Position numbers and translations under genes: made by a program. The notes under the pieces are model-generated. The model saw only the letters and a program-made list of their open reading frames with translations, searched no databases and was not told the origin of the DNA. This document shows positions 6,905 through 13,879 of a stretch of 13,879 nt of DNA, piece after piece. How positions within the stretch are numbered: position 1 is the stretch's first letter; each line of letters begins with the position of its first letter. The stretch is from Verrucomicrobiia bacterium (GTDB lineage Bacteria; Verrucomicrobiota; Verrucomicrobiae; Limisphaerales; UBA11358): positions 1-13,879 of the forward strand of contig JASHZU010000512.1 of assembly GCA_030042375.1 (NCBI GenBank), given 5' to 3'.

Positions 6905-9900
6905 ATGCCTTTTTTGGCCAGAAATCGAACCTGGTTATTGGCGGTCTATGGCGTCAGTTTTTTCGGATTACTTTTAGGACTGCCGTCTGTAGGAACATCC
7001 GAAACAAGTCCTGTTCCTGATGATTATTTGATTAAAACCTGGGACACGGAGGAAAGCTTATCTGGCAGCACAGTGACCGCGATTATCCAAACGCCCGATG
7101 GCTATCTTTGGGTCGGCACTTACGAAGGTTTAACACGGTTTGACGGAGTTCGTTCTGCTGTATTCGATTCCCAAAACACGCCGGCATTAGGCCATAGCCG
7201 CATTCAAGGCCTCTACCTCGATGCGCGTGGCACTCTTTGGATTAATACCTATCGTGGCGGCCTCACTTCATATCGCAATGGCGTGTTTCGACGCGAATGG
7301 CCTGACCAAACACCCTTTGATCTGCACACAACGATGGTATCGTCTACATCCAACCAGGTAACATTTGTCACACAATTTGGGGACGTATTAAAAGGCACTC
7401 TTGAAAGCACCAATACGAATTGGACGGTGTTAAGCCCTCCGGGAACCACGCGGCCGTTTTTTCAATGTGTTGATCGCGATGGAATTTTATGGTTCTTGTC
7501 ACGTGAGGGGCGAATCGTTCGTGTCCTTGACGGGCAATATGAGGCACTGCCAACGGACAATGTGCTTGGCGTAAAACGGGTCCTGACGCTTGCATCTGAC
7601 CCCAGTGGAAACGTTTGGGCTGGCGCCGAGAACCAGATAGCCCGTTGGAATGGTCATAGCTTTGACGATATGACTCCGACGAATTCAAAGGGATCGTTCG
7701 AGCCAACAATGATATTTCCGACATCCAAAGGATCCATCTGGGTTTTGGCCAATGATCGTTTGCGGGAACAGGCAGGCCGACGGTGGGTGTCCGAAGCGAC
7801 GGAATGGCAGGGTTTGCTCGGATCCGCCTCAGGCCGGGCCATGGGCGCTCACGAAGACCATGCGGGAGGGGTTTGGTTTAATCATTATGGCAATGGCGTT
7901 TTTTATGTTTCCCCGACGGGGCGCTTTCAACGATTTACGATGGAGGATGGACTGCCGGGTGATCGCGTAGGCGCCTGGTTCCAGGACCATGACGACGGTG
8001 TGTGGCTGGGAGTTGACCGCGGCGGCCTGGTGCGAATGTCCACGAGACATTTTCAAGTTATCGGGACAACAGAAGGCCTGCCGGCATGCCCGGTATTGTC
8101 TGTTTGCCAGGACGGCAATGGCACGGTATGGATTGGCACCGCAGGAGGAGGGTTGTACAGTTATAAAGACCATAAGTTGTCTAATTACACCGTGGGCAGC
8201 GAGGCATCGGCGAATTTTGTGTTTTCCATCTTTCCACAAAACGGTGGCGATTTATGGTTAAGTGCCGGGGACGGTGAAGACTTATTCCAGTTTCATGACG
8301 GCCAGATACAACGTTCGCCATGGGGAGTGCATGCAGTAAAATCACTGCTCGCGGACCACACGGGACGGTTATGGATAGGGACAAAAGATAACGTAGGATG
8401 GTATTCGGCAAACGGGCGGCGAGTGTTTGGCACAGAAGACGGGGTTGCCTCGTCCCCGGTACGCACGCTGGCCGAAGCTCCGGATGGAACCATCTGGAGC
8501 GGGGCTGACGACGGCACACTTTATCGCTGCGAACCGACCCGCGTGCAGGCATTTCAACCGAAGGATGTGTTAGGCCCTCACCCCATTTGGTCGCTCTATG
8601 TTGATCCAGAAGGAACGGTTTGGGCTGGAACTTTCCGCGGAGGACTGTTGCGTTTCAGGAACGGTCAGTTTGTGCGATTCACAGCTGAACAAGGGGTGCC
8701 CATGGACGTCATTACGCAAATTACCGAAGACGACCAGGGCCGGCTTTGGCTTGGCACGCATCAGGGAATCTGCTGTGTGGAGAAATCGGCGCTGGAAGCC
8801 TGCGCGGATGGCAAAGCCGATGCGGTGGATGTCATCAAGCAGCTCAATGGGCTGCCGACGTTGCACTGTTCCGATGGCTATCAACCAGCGTGCTGGCGCT
8901 CTGACGATGGCCGCCTTTGGTTCGCCACAGCCAAAGGGGTCGTGTCCGTTGATCCTGATAAATTGCCGGCCAGTTCGCTCCCGCCTCCAGTGGTGATCGA
9001 AGAACTGATGGTCGATGGCCAAACGGTGCCTTTGGACAACGAAAAAATAATCGTGCAACCGGGGCATAAACAGTTTGAATTTCGTTTTACAGCGTTGAAT
9101 TTTGATGCGCCAGACCAATCGCGGTTCCGTTACCGGGTAATAGGATTGGATAATAATTGGGTGGAAGCGGATACGCGGCGCGTGGCGGATTATGGGAATC
9201 TCTCCCCAAACCATTACCGTTTCCAAGTCATTGCCTGCAATAGCGACGGCGTCTGGAACAGAACTGGCGCGTCAGTGGACTTTGTCGTTTTGCCGCATTT
9301 TTATGAGAGGCGATGGTTCCTGATATTGATGGGAGTAATGGTTTTGACCAGCGTGGCAGTCGTCGTGCGTACCATCGCCACGCGTAAGTATCGGCAGGCG
9401 CTAGCGCGTTTGGCGCAACAGCACGCGGTTGAAAAAGACCGCGCCCGCATCGCAAAAGACATCCACGACGATATCGGCGCCGGATTGACGCAGATTACTT
9501 TATTGAGTGAACTGGCACGCCGTGAATCCAAGCAGCCGAGCATGCAACTCGAACGCATTTCAGATGCGGCAAGAGATTTGACACGGGCAATGGATGAGAT
9601 CGTTTGGGCGGTGGATCCGCAACGCGATACCCTTGCCAGCCTCATGGATTATATTTCTGCGTACGCAGAAGATTTCCTGAGAGCGGCCGGTATCCGCTGC
9701 CGTATGGATTTTCCGGCGGCATTGCCGGCGAGGCAAATAGATGCGGAATTGCGGTACAATCTGTTTTTGGCCTTGAAAGAAGCGCTTAACAACATCGTCA
9801 AGCACGCGCAGGCTTCCGAGGTATCGCTCCGTTTGCGGTTGGACGCCAAATCCTTCACGCTGATTGTTGAAGATAACGGCCATGGTTTTGAGACGAGCAA

Positions 9901-10102
9901 CGGGGATAAACCTCATATGTCCACAGACCGGCTGAATTCAGGCTTGGGACTGTCACATCTCGAAGAGCGCATGGAGGCTATTGGTGGCAAATGCATTATG
10001 CACAGCACAAAAGGAAAAGGCACACGGGTAGAAATGACTGTTTCTTTGAACGGCATGGCATCCCCAGTTATGGCGATTGGCATAAAGGAGTTAAGCAACT
10101 AA
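6905..10102 (+). CDS. Two-component sensor histidine kinase with double beta-propeller ectodomain
   Basis: A 1065-aa sensor. An N-terminal signal or anchor (about residues 8-27) is followed by roughly 14 Reg_prop repeats of the GxLWxGTxxGL type, at about residues 66, 108, 192, 236, 277, 322, 365, 407, 448, 487, 527, 569, 612 and 669, which fits two seven-bladed propellers. A Y_Y_Y domain follows (about 724-800: RFTALNFDAPDQSRFRYR, GLDNNWVEAD, YRFQVIACN), then a single membrane helix (about 804-826). The cytoplasmic kinase is of the HisKA_3 type: phospho-acceptor H854 in RIAKDIHDDIGAGLTQ, N-box Asn962/963 in ALKEALNNIVKHA, G1 box with D990 in VEDNGHGFE, and GLGLSHLEERM. The ectodomain plan is that of Bacteroides hybrid polysaccharide sensors, but there is no fused receiver or AraC domain. 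Signal output should go to the flanking regulators. The ligand is unknown; rhamnogalacturonan or galactan fragments are inferred from the neighbours. Confidence 0.94.
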   Translation: MPFLARNRTWLLAVYGVSFFGLLLGLPSVGTSETSPVPDDYLIKTWDTEESLSGSTVTAIIQTPDGYLWVGTYEGLTRFDGVRSAVFDSQNTPALGHSRIQGLYLDARGTLWINTYRGGLTSYRNGVFRREWPDQTPFDLHTTMVSSTSNQVTFVTQFGDVLKGTLESTNTNWTVLSPPGTTRPFFQCVDRDGILWFLSREGRIVRVLDGQYEALPTDNVLGVKRVLTLASDPSGNVWAGAENQIARWNGHSFDDMTPTNSKGSFEPTMIFPTSKGSIWVLANDRLREQAGRRWVSEATEWQGLLGSASGRAMGAHEDHAGGVWFNHYGNGVFYVSPTGRFQRFTMEDGLPGDRVGAWFQDHDDGVWLGVDRGGLVRMSTRHFQVIGTTEGLPACPVLSVCQDGNGTVWIGTAGGGLYSYKDHKLSNYTVGSEASANFVFSIFPQNGGDLWLSAGDGEDLFQFHDGQIQRSPWGVHAVKSLLADHTGRLWIGTKDNVGWYSANGRRVFGTEDGVASSPVRTLAEAPDGTIWSGADDGTLYRCEPTRVQAFQPKDVLGPHPIWSLYVDPEGTVWAGTFRGGLLRFRNGQFVRFTAEQGVPMDVITQITEDDQGRLWLGTHQGICCVEKSALEACADGKADAVDVIKQLNGLPTLHCSDGYQPACWRSDDGRLWFATAKGVVSVDPDKLPASSLPPPVVIEELMVDGQTVPLDNEKIIVQPGHKQFEFRFTALNFDAPDQSRFRYRVIGLDNNWVEADTRRVADYGNLSPNHYRFQVIACNSDGVWNRTGASVDFVVLPHFYERRWFLILMGVMVLTSVAVVVRTIATRKYRQALARLAQQHAVEKDRARIAKDIHDDIGAGLTQITLLSELARRESKQPSMQLERISDAARDLTRAMDEIVWAVDPQRDTLASLMDYISAYAEDFLRAAGIRCRMDFPAALPARQIDAELRYNLFLALKEALNNIVKHAQASEVSLRLRLDAKSFTLIVEDNGHGFETSNGDKPHMSTDRLNSGLGLSHLEERMEAIGGKCIMHSTKGKGTRVEMTVSLNGMASPVMAIGIKELSN

Positions 10103-10154
10103 ACTAGGACAATGAAACCATGTGTATTGAGCTGCTCTTGTGACAGGCGGCGAA

Positions 10155-10182
10155 GCGATTGGATTTGTCCAGATAGAATCGC
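10155..10182 (+). promoter_or_regulatory. Inverted repeat in the leader of response regulator 2
   Basis: GCGATT (10155-10160) and AATCGC (10177-10182) are perfect inverted repeats, with TGGA/TCCA nested inside. An overlapping alternative pair is CGGCGA/TCGCCG. The element lies in the 108-bp gap between the kinase stop and the regulator ATG. It is not followed by a T-run, so it could be an RNA processing structure or a protein site rather than a terminator. Confidence 0.3.
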
Positions 10183-10210
10183 CGACAGCAGATTTTAAGT
10201 TGCAGTTTTT

Positions 10211-10879
10211 ATGAATATTTCGGTTTCCATCGTTGAAGACGACACGAAGGTGCGGGAAAGTTTGGCCCGATTGATAGACGGCTCGTCTGGCTATCAGTGC
10301 GCCAGCGAACATGCCAGTGGGGAGAGCGCTTTAGCCGAGATTCCCAAAGTAAAGCCGGATGTGATACTCATGGACATCAATTTGACCGGCATCAGCGGTG
10401 TCGAATGCGCGCGCCTGCTCAAGCCGTTGTTGCCGAAGACTCAAATCATCATGCTCACCGTCTATCAGAACACCGAACATATTTTTGATGCGCTGGCCGC
10501 CGGCGCCACCGGATATATGCTCAAACAAACCAAGCCGGACAAACTTTTGATTGCGGTTAAAGATGTCTATGAAGGCGGCTCGCCAATGAGCAGCCATATT
10601 GCGCGGAAAATTGTGCAATCTTTCCAACAACAATTCCCCCGGGACAATGAAACCCCAAGCCTTTCGCCCCGCGAAGCCCAGGTTATTGAGTTACTGGCAA
10701 AAGGTTATCTTTACAAAGAAGCAGCCGATACGATTGGAGTCAGTTATGCAACCATTCACACCCACATCCGGCACATCTATGAAAAACTCCAAGTACGCTC
10801 CCGGACTGAGGCGGTAGTCAAACATTTGAGCCAAATACGCCGCCCTTCCGACACGAATCTTTCGCCCAGTCTTTCCTGA
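10211..10879 (+). CDS. NarL/FixJ-type response regulator 2, paralogue of response regulator 1
   Basis: A 222-aa receiver plus LuxR-type helix-turn-helix protein. The acidic pocket E9, D10, D11, acceptor D55, T83 and K105 are all kept. The output domain reads LSPREAQVIELLAKGYLYKEAADTI with YATIHTHIRHIYEKLQVRSRTEAV. It aligns without gaps to the regulator encoded at 6176-6820 over the first 139 residues, and DNA around GGSPMSSHIARK is nearly the same in both, so the pair arose by duplication. Two differences stand out: the usual Pro four residues after the acceptor Asp is Thr (DINLTGISG), and the C-terminal tail is longer (RRPSDTNLSPSLS). It probably follows the kinase on the same transcript. 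Partition of signal between the two regulators cannot be read from the sequence. No Shine-Dalgarno sequence precedes the ATG. Confidence 0.92.
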   Translation: MNISVSIVEDDTKVRESLARLIDGSSGYQCASEHASGESALAEIPKVKPDVILMDINLTGISGVECARLLKPLLPKTQIIMLTVYQNTEHIFDALAAGATGYMLKQTKPDKLLIAVKDVYEGGSPMSSHIARKIVQSFQQQFPRDNETPSLSPREAQVIELLAKGYLYKEAADTIGVSYATIHTHIRHIYEKLQVRSRTEAVVKHLSQIRRPSDTNLSPSLS

Positions 10880-10903
10880 GCCGGTGAATACCCATCTGTT
10901 CCA

Positions 10904-10928
10904 GAACTTACATTAATAACATAAGTTC
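10904..10928. terminator. Weak inverted repeat between convergent response regulator 2 and rhaM
   Basis: GAACTTA (10904-10910) and TAAGTTC (10922-10928) form a perfect 7-bp but AT-rich stem with an 11-base loop. It fills the 47-bp gap between two convergent genes and overlaps the rhaM stop codon. A terminator is expected here, but the stem is weak and there is no clear T-run. Confidence 0.3.
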
Positions 10929-11241
10929 AATCCAGGTGAAAAACTTCCTTTAGCGGTTTGGTGACGGGCGCATTGTCAGGATGAACTTCCATCAGCGGGG
11001 CCATGTACTTCCACCATTTCTGAACGATGGCAGAATCCGGCAGGCTGGAGACGGAATTATTTTCAGCGAGCTTTTGCACCGCGAAAAGCGTGAGGGTTTC
11101 TTCATCAAAAAAAATCGAGTAATCCGAAACTCCCGCCGCGCGCAATTCATTTTGCAATTCCGGCCAGATTTCGTCGTGACGTTTTTTGTATTCCGCGACG
11201 ACTCCCGGCTTCAATTTCATTTTGAACGCGTTGCGCTCCAT
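10927..11241 (-). CDS. rhaM: L-rhamnose mutarotase
   Basis: A 104-aa RhaM (YiiL) family protein that interconverts the alpha and beta anomers of L-rhamnose in the cytoplasm and so feeds the isomerase. I start at ATG 11241, because MERNAFKMKLKPG aligns with the E. coli start MIRKAFVM and gives the same length of 104 residues. An in-frame GTG at 11259 would add six residues and overlap the rhaT stop region by 11 bp; it has AAGG close upstream, while the ATG has GGGAG directly against it, so the start is not certain. The catalytic His is H22 in EYKKRHDEIWPEL, and the typical KWWKYMAPLME, HPDNAP and LKEVFHLD segments follow. It is the last gene of the rhaA-rhaT-rhaM unit, 7 bp after rhaT. Confidence 0.93.
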   Translation of the reverse strand: MERNAFKMKLKPGVVAEYKKRHDEIWPELQNELRAAGVSDYSIFFDEETLTLFAVQKLAENNSVSSLPDSAIVQKWWKYMAPLMEVHPDNAPVTKPLKEVFHLD

Positions 11242-11248
11242 CTCCCAA

Positions 11249-12436
11249 TTATTGGCCACCGGCCTTGCTCTTTAACCACGCGCCAAAACCGATAACGAGG
11301 GTCGAAAGCACCAACGTGGCCACGCCGCCGCCGATAAGCAGATGCGCTTTTTTACTGGAGCCTTTCCATTCATGGAAAATCCATCCCCACATGGTCGCAA
11401 AAATAATGATGCTAGCCATGTGCAGCGTCCACGAGGCAAAATCATATTTACCCATTTTTGATTGTCCCATTGTGTAAAAGAAAAATTGAAAATACCACGT
11501 CGTGCCAGCGAGCGCGGAGAAAAGATAATTCGGCAGCACCGGAATTTTTAGGTCAGCTGTCCCGCTGTTAGCTGCGGCGGCCTCCACGGGGGCACGTTCG
11601 CTGCCGGTGCCGCCGTGATGGGCGTGCTCAGGCCTGACGTGCGATGCCAGATATTGATAGCCGGTGCCATTTTTTATATTCAACAAAACACACCAGATAA
11701 AATTTGTCGTAAAACCGCCGAGCAACAACACGGGAAGCGCAGGCAGCCCGGTCCAAATCGGATTTGTATGCGCGGCGAGCGAAGCGGCATTGATGCTCTT
11801 GCCCGCCTGAAGCGCATAGGCGAAACAGGCACTCATGATGCCGCAGAAGGTGGCCACCAGAATGCCTTTCGAGAAACTGAATTCCTTGATAGATTTCTTT
11901 TTTTGTTCCTCTGGCATCTGCAATTCCTTCACATAACCCGCTAGCGCAGCAACGGCGATACCGACCATGCAAACTCCAACACCACCAAGCGTCACTCGAC
12001 CGGAAGCTGATTTAACGAGGTCGAAGATGCTTGCACTGTTCGCAAACACAAAGAAATTCGGGAGAAAGGCTTTGAAAATCGGCGGCACGAGCGTGCCAAA
12101 TGCCGCGCAGTATCCCAGGGCCACGCCGGTACCCAGTGACAATCCCAGGTAGCGCATGGTCAATCCATACGTCAGCCCTCCAAGTCCCCACAGCACACCG
12201 AAGAAATAAGTCCACCCAAGTATCTTGAAAGATTGCTGGGCAAGCACCCCAAATAAATCATTGGTCATGAAATACGCGAACGCCCACGGGCAAATAATCC
12301 ATGAAAAAATTCCGCCGACGAGCCAGTACGTTTCCCATGACCATTTTTTCACCCCTTTGAATGGCACATAAAAACTGCCGGAAGCCAGGCCGCCGCACCA
12401 ATGCAGGAAAACGCCGAGAAAGGGATTTGGTGTCAT
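11249..12436 (-). CDS. rhaT: L-rhamnose/proton symporter
   Basis: A 395-aa inner-membrane carrier of the RhaT family with about ten hydrophobic segments, importing L-rhamnose together with protons. The family hallmarks are near the N-terminus: HWCGGLASGSFYVPFKGVKKWSWETYWLVGG (in part residues 12-42) and FSWIICPWAFA. Also visible are GLTMRYLGLSLGTGVALG and YTMGQSKMGKYDFASWTLHM. It is about 50 residues longer than the E. coli protein. Much of the extra length is a hydrophilic Ala/His-rich loop at about residues 264-299 (HVRPEHAHHGGTGSE) between two membrane segments. The gene starts 19 bp after rhaA and ends 7 bp before rhaM. No Shine-Dalgarno sequence precedes the ATG, so translation may be coupled to rhaA or rely on A/T-rich leaders. 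Confidence 0.93.
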   Translation of the reverse strand: MTPNPFLGVFLHWCGGLASGSFYVPFKGVKKWSWETYWLVGGIFSWIICPWAFAYFMTNDLFGVLAQQSFKILGWTYFFGVLWGLGGLTYGLTMRYLGLSLGTGVALGYCAAFGTLVPPIFKAFLPNFFVFANSASIFDLVKSASGRVTLGGVGVCMVGIAVAALAGYVKELQMPEEQKKKSIKEFSFSKGILVATFCGIMSACFAYALQAGKSINAASLAAHTNPIWTGLPALPVLLLGGFTTNFIWCVLLNIKNGTGYQYLASHVRPEHAHHGGTGSERAPVEAAAANSGTADLKIPVLPNYLFSALAGTTWYFQFFFYTMGQSKMGKYDFASWTLHMASIIIFATMWGWIFHEWKGSSKKAHLLIGGGVATLVLSTLVIGFGAWLKSKAGGQ

Positions 12437-12455
12437 GATTTATTTGATTTTGGGT

Positions 12456-13721
12456 TTACTGCCTTTTACTCAAAACTTCTTTTTCGTAACGCTTGATATC
12501 GCCAAGCCAATTTTCACCAACGGGCACATTTTTGCTTTCGCAATAGAAATCCCAAATGGTGCCGAATGGCAGCGATTTGATTTCTTCCTGTAGCGCGAGG
12601 CGCGAAGTAAAGTCGCCCCTATTTTCGGCGGCGCGAAGCATTCCTGTTGGTTCCAGCAACGCAATGAGCAACGCGCGAAGCATGTTGCGTGTGCCGATGG
12701 TCCATGCCGCCACGCGGTTAATGCTCGCATCAAAGTAATCCAGCCCGATGTGGACGCGATTGAGAAAATTATTCGCAACAATTTCACGGGCAATAGACAG
12801 CAAGTCGTCGTTCAAGATAACGACGTGGTCGCTATCCCACCGCACCCCGCGGCTCACGTGCAGCAAAATCTCCGGTAGAAACTGGAGGACACCGGAAATC
12901 TTATCCGCAATACTTTCGGTGGGATGATAACGGCCGGCATCAAGGCATAGCAGTTTCTTCCGGGCGATCGCGTAACCGAGGTAAAATTCATGGGAACCGA
13001 CGACATAACTCTCGCTCCCGATGCCAAACAACTTCGGTTCCACAGAATCCGAGTTGAATTCCGGCGAGATTTTCCTTGTAAAAATCTGGTCAAGCGATTG
13101 AGCCAATCGGACTCGTGGCAAGCTTCGGTCCGCCGGTGTGTCTTTCATGCCGTCGGGAACCCATACGTTGGTAACGCATATTTTTCCGAGGGCCTTGCCC
13201 ATGGCCGCGCCGATTTCGCGCGAGCGTACGCAATGCTCAATCCAAAATTGCCGGATGCTCTTGTCACGGTGCGACAGCGTAAAACCATCCGCGGATTTTG
13301 GATGTGAAAAGCACGTAGGATTGAAATCAAGGCCCAGGCCGTTCTCCTTTGCCCAGACAATCCAGTTTTTGAAGTGTTCGGGGGCGATTTGGTCGCGGTC
13401 CACTTTTTTGCCGCCAAATTCACCGTAAAACGCGTGTAAATTTAAACGGTGTTTCCCGGGAATCACAGAAAATGCCTTTTCCAGGTCGGCGCGCAATTCA
13501 TCCGGCGTGCGGGCTTTGCCAGGATAATTTCCCGTGGCCACCAGGCCACCGCCCAAACCGGTTCGAAAATTTTCAAAGCCGCCAACGTCGTCACCTTGCC
13601 AGCAGTGCAGGGAAATGGGGATTGTCTCCAGAATTTTTAGCGCCCGCGCAGCATCCACGCCGTATTCGGCGTAACGTTCTTGGGCTAATGAAAAGGATTT
13701 TCCGGCGTTGCGCGATATCAT
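12456..13721 (-). CDS. rhaA: L-rhamnose isomerase
   Basis: A 421-aa enzyme converting L-rhamnose to L-rhamnulose in the cytoplasm (EC 5.3.1.14). It follows the E. coli RhaA sequence almost without gaps (E. coli 419 aa): [15 protein letters not shown] at residues 36-50, [94 protein letters not shown] and TRNMLRALL. Ligands of the structural metal site are kept (E228, D261, H288, D328), and so are D296 and D298 of the catalytic site. However, the His aligning with E. coli H262 of the catalytic metal site is Arg here (R264 in DAGRYHPTE, codon CGT at 12930-12932); a His remains two residues later. The kinase and aldolase steps are not in the window. An operator candidate lies 54 bp upstream of the ATG. 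Confidence 0.95.
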   Translation of the reverse strand: MISRNAGKSFSLAQERYAEYGVDAARALKILETIPISLHCWQGDDVGGFENFRTGLGGGLVATGNYPGKARTPDELRADLEKAFSVIPGKHRLNLHAFYGEFGGKKVDRDQIAPEHFKNWIVWAKENGLGLDFNPTCFSHPKSADGFTLSHRDKSIRQFWIEHCVRSREIGAAMGKALGKICVTNVWVPDGMKDTPADRSLPRVRLAQSLDQIFTRKISPEFNSDSVEPKLFGIGSESYVVGSHEFYLGYAIARKKLLCLDAGRYHPTESIADKISGVLQFLPEILLHVSRGVRWDSDHVVILNDDLLSIAREIVANNFLNRVHIGLDYFDASINRVAAWTIGTRNMLRALLIALLEPTGMLRAAENRGDFTSRLALQEEIKSLPFGTIWDFYCESKNVPVGENWLGDIKRYEKEVLSKRQ

Positions 13722-13775
13722 CTGGTATGAAATGGGAAATTAAAGGTCATGCTAAGAGATGAGCCGGCAAAGGCA

Positions 13776-13793
13776 ATCACCAGTTTTGGCTAT
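13776..13793. promoter_or_regulatory. Operator candidate, copy C, upstream of rhaA
   Basis: ATCACCAGTTTTGGCTAT matches the perfect palindrome at 711-728 in 14 of 18 positions and the 6024-6041 site in 14 of 18. It lies in the 80-bp gap between the stop of the preceding gene and the rhaA ATG. This suggests that rhaA-rhaT-rhaM has its own regulated promoter even though another gene runs into it from upstream. Confidence 0.5.
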
Positions 13794-13801
13794 GTTACAA
13801 A

Positions 13802-13879
13802 TTATTTTGAGATTTTAATAAGGATGCTGTCGCTCTTTAGGCCGGGGCTCGATGCAGTGATTTCAATCCTGCCGGACGA
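13802..13879 (-). CDS. C-terminal 25 codons of a probable GH2-type glycosidase
   Basis: The minus strand is open from the right edge to TAA at 13802-13804, in a frame that reads SGRIEITASSPGLKSDSILI followed by KISK and stop. The pattern of a strand, then T-A-S-S-P-G-L-K-S, then a final strand is how many GH2 beta-galactosidase-type proteins end (immunoglobulin-like C-terminal domain). A beta-galactosidase would fit beside a GH53 galactanase. With only 25 residues, an unrelated Ig-like C-terminus cannot be excluded. The gene precedes rhaA on the same strand with an 80-bp gap. Confidence 0.5.
   Translation of the reverse strand, partial: SSGRIEITASSPGLKSDSILIKISK

Overview
The window looks like a polysaccharide-utilisation region of a Verrucomicrobiota bacterium (Pedosphaera/Limisphaera-like), or a close PVC relative. 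The assignment is inferred from gene types: a prepilin-like protein with the [19 protein letters not shown] leader, an autotransporter-associated beta-strand type secreted protein, a kinase with a propeller ectodomain plus detached LuxR-type regulators, and few recognisable Shine-Dalgarno sites. I see no rRNA, tRNA, CRISPR, integrase or insertion sequence.

Layout. (1) 1-498, minus: N-terminus of a secreted beta-strand-repeat protein that runs off the left edge. (2) 499-942: divergent intergenic region with a perfect 18-bp palindrome at its centre. (3) 943-3660, plus: secreted GH106-type alpha-L-rhamnosidase. (4) 3861-4925 and 4980-5867, minus: a prepilin-like protein followed by a GH53 endo-beta-1,4-galactanase, probably one transcript. 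(5) 5868-6175: second divergent region with a near copy of the palindrome. (6) 6176-10879, plus: response regulator, propeller sensor kinase, second paralogous response regulator. (7) 10927-13721, minus: rhaM, rhaT, rhaA, read in the order rhaA-rhaT-rhaM. A third copy of the palindrome lies just upstream of rhaA. (8) 13802-13879, minus: last 25 codons of another gene whose tail resembles the C-terminus of GH2-type glycosidases.

How it fits together (inference). GH53 cuts beta-1,4-galactan and GH106 releases L-rhamnose; both bonds occur in pectic rhamnogalacturonan I. RhaT imports rhamnose, RhaM interconverts its anomers and RhaA makes L-rhamnulose. Kinase and aldolase are not in the window. 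The sensor kinase has about 14 propeller repeats (two seven-bladed propellers) and probably detects the polysaccharide or its fragments in the periplasm, signalling to one or both regulators.

The most notable observations are the 18-bp palindrome family in front of three transcription units, which defines a candidate local regulon, and a His-to-Arg change in RhaA at the position that aligns with a catalytic metal ligand of the E. coli enzyme.
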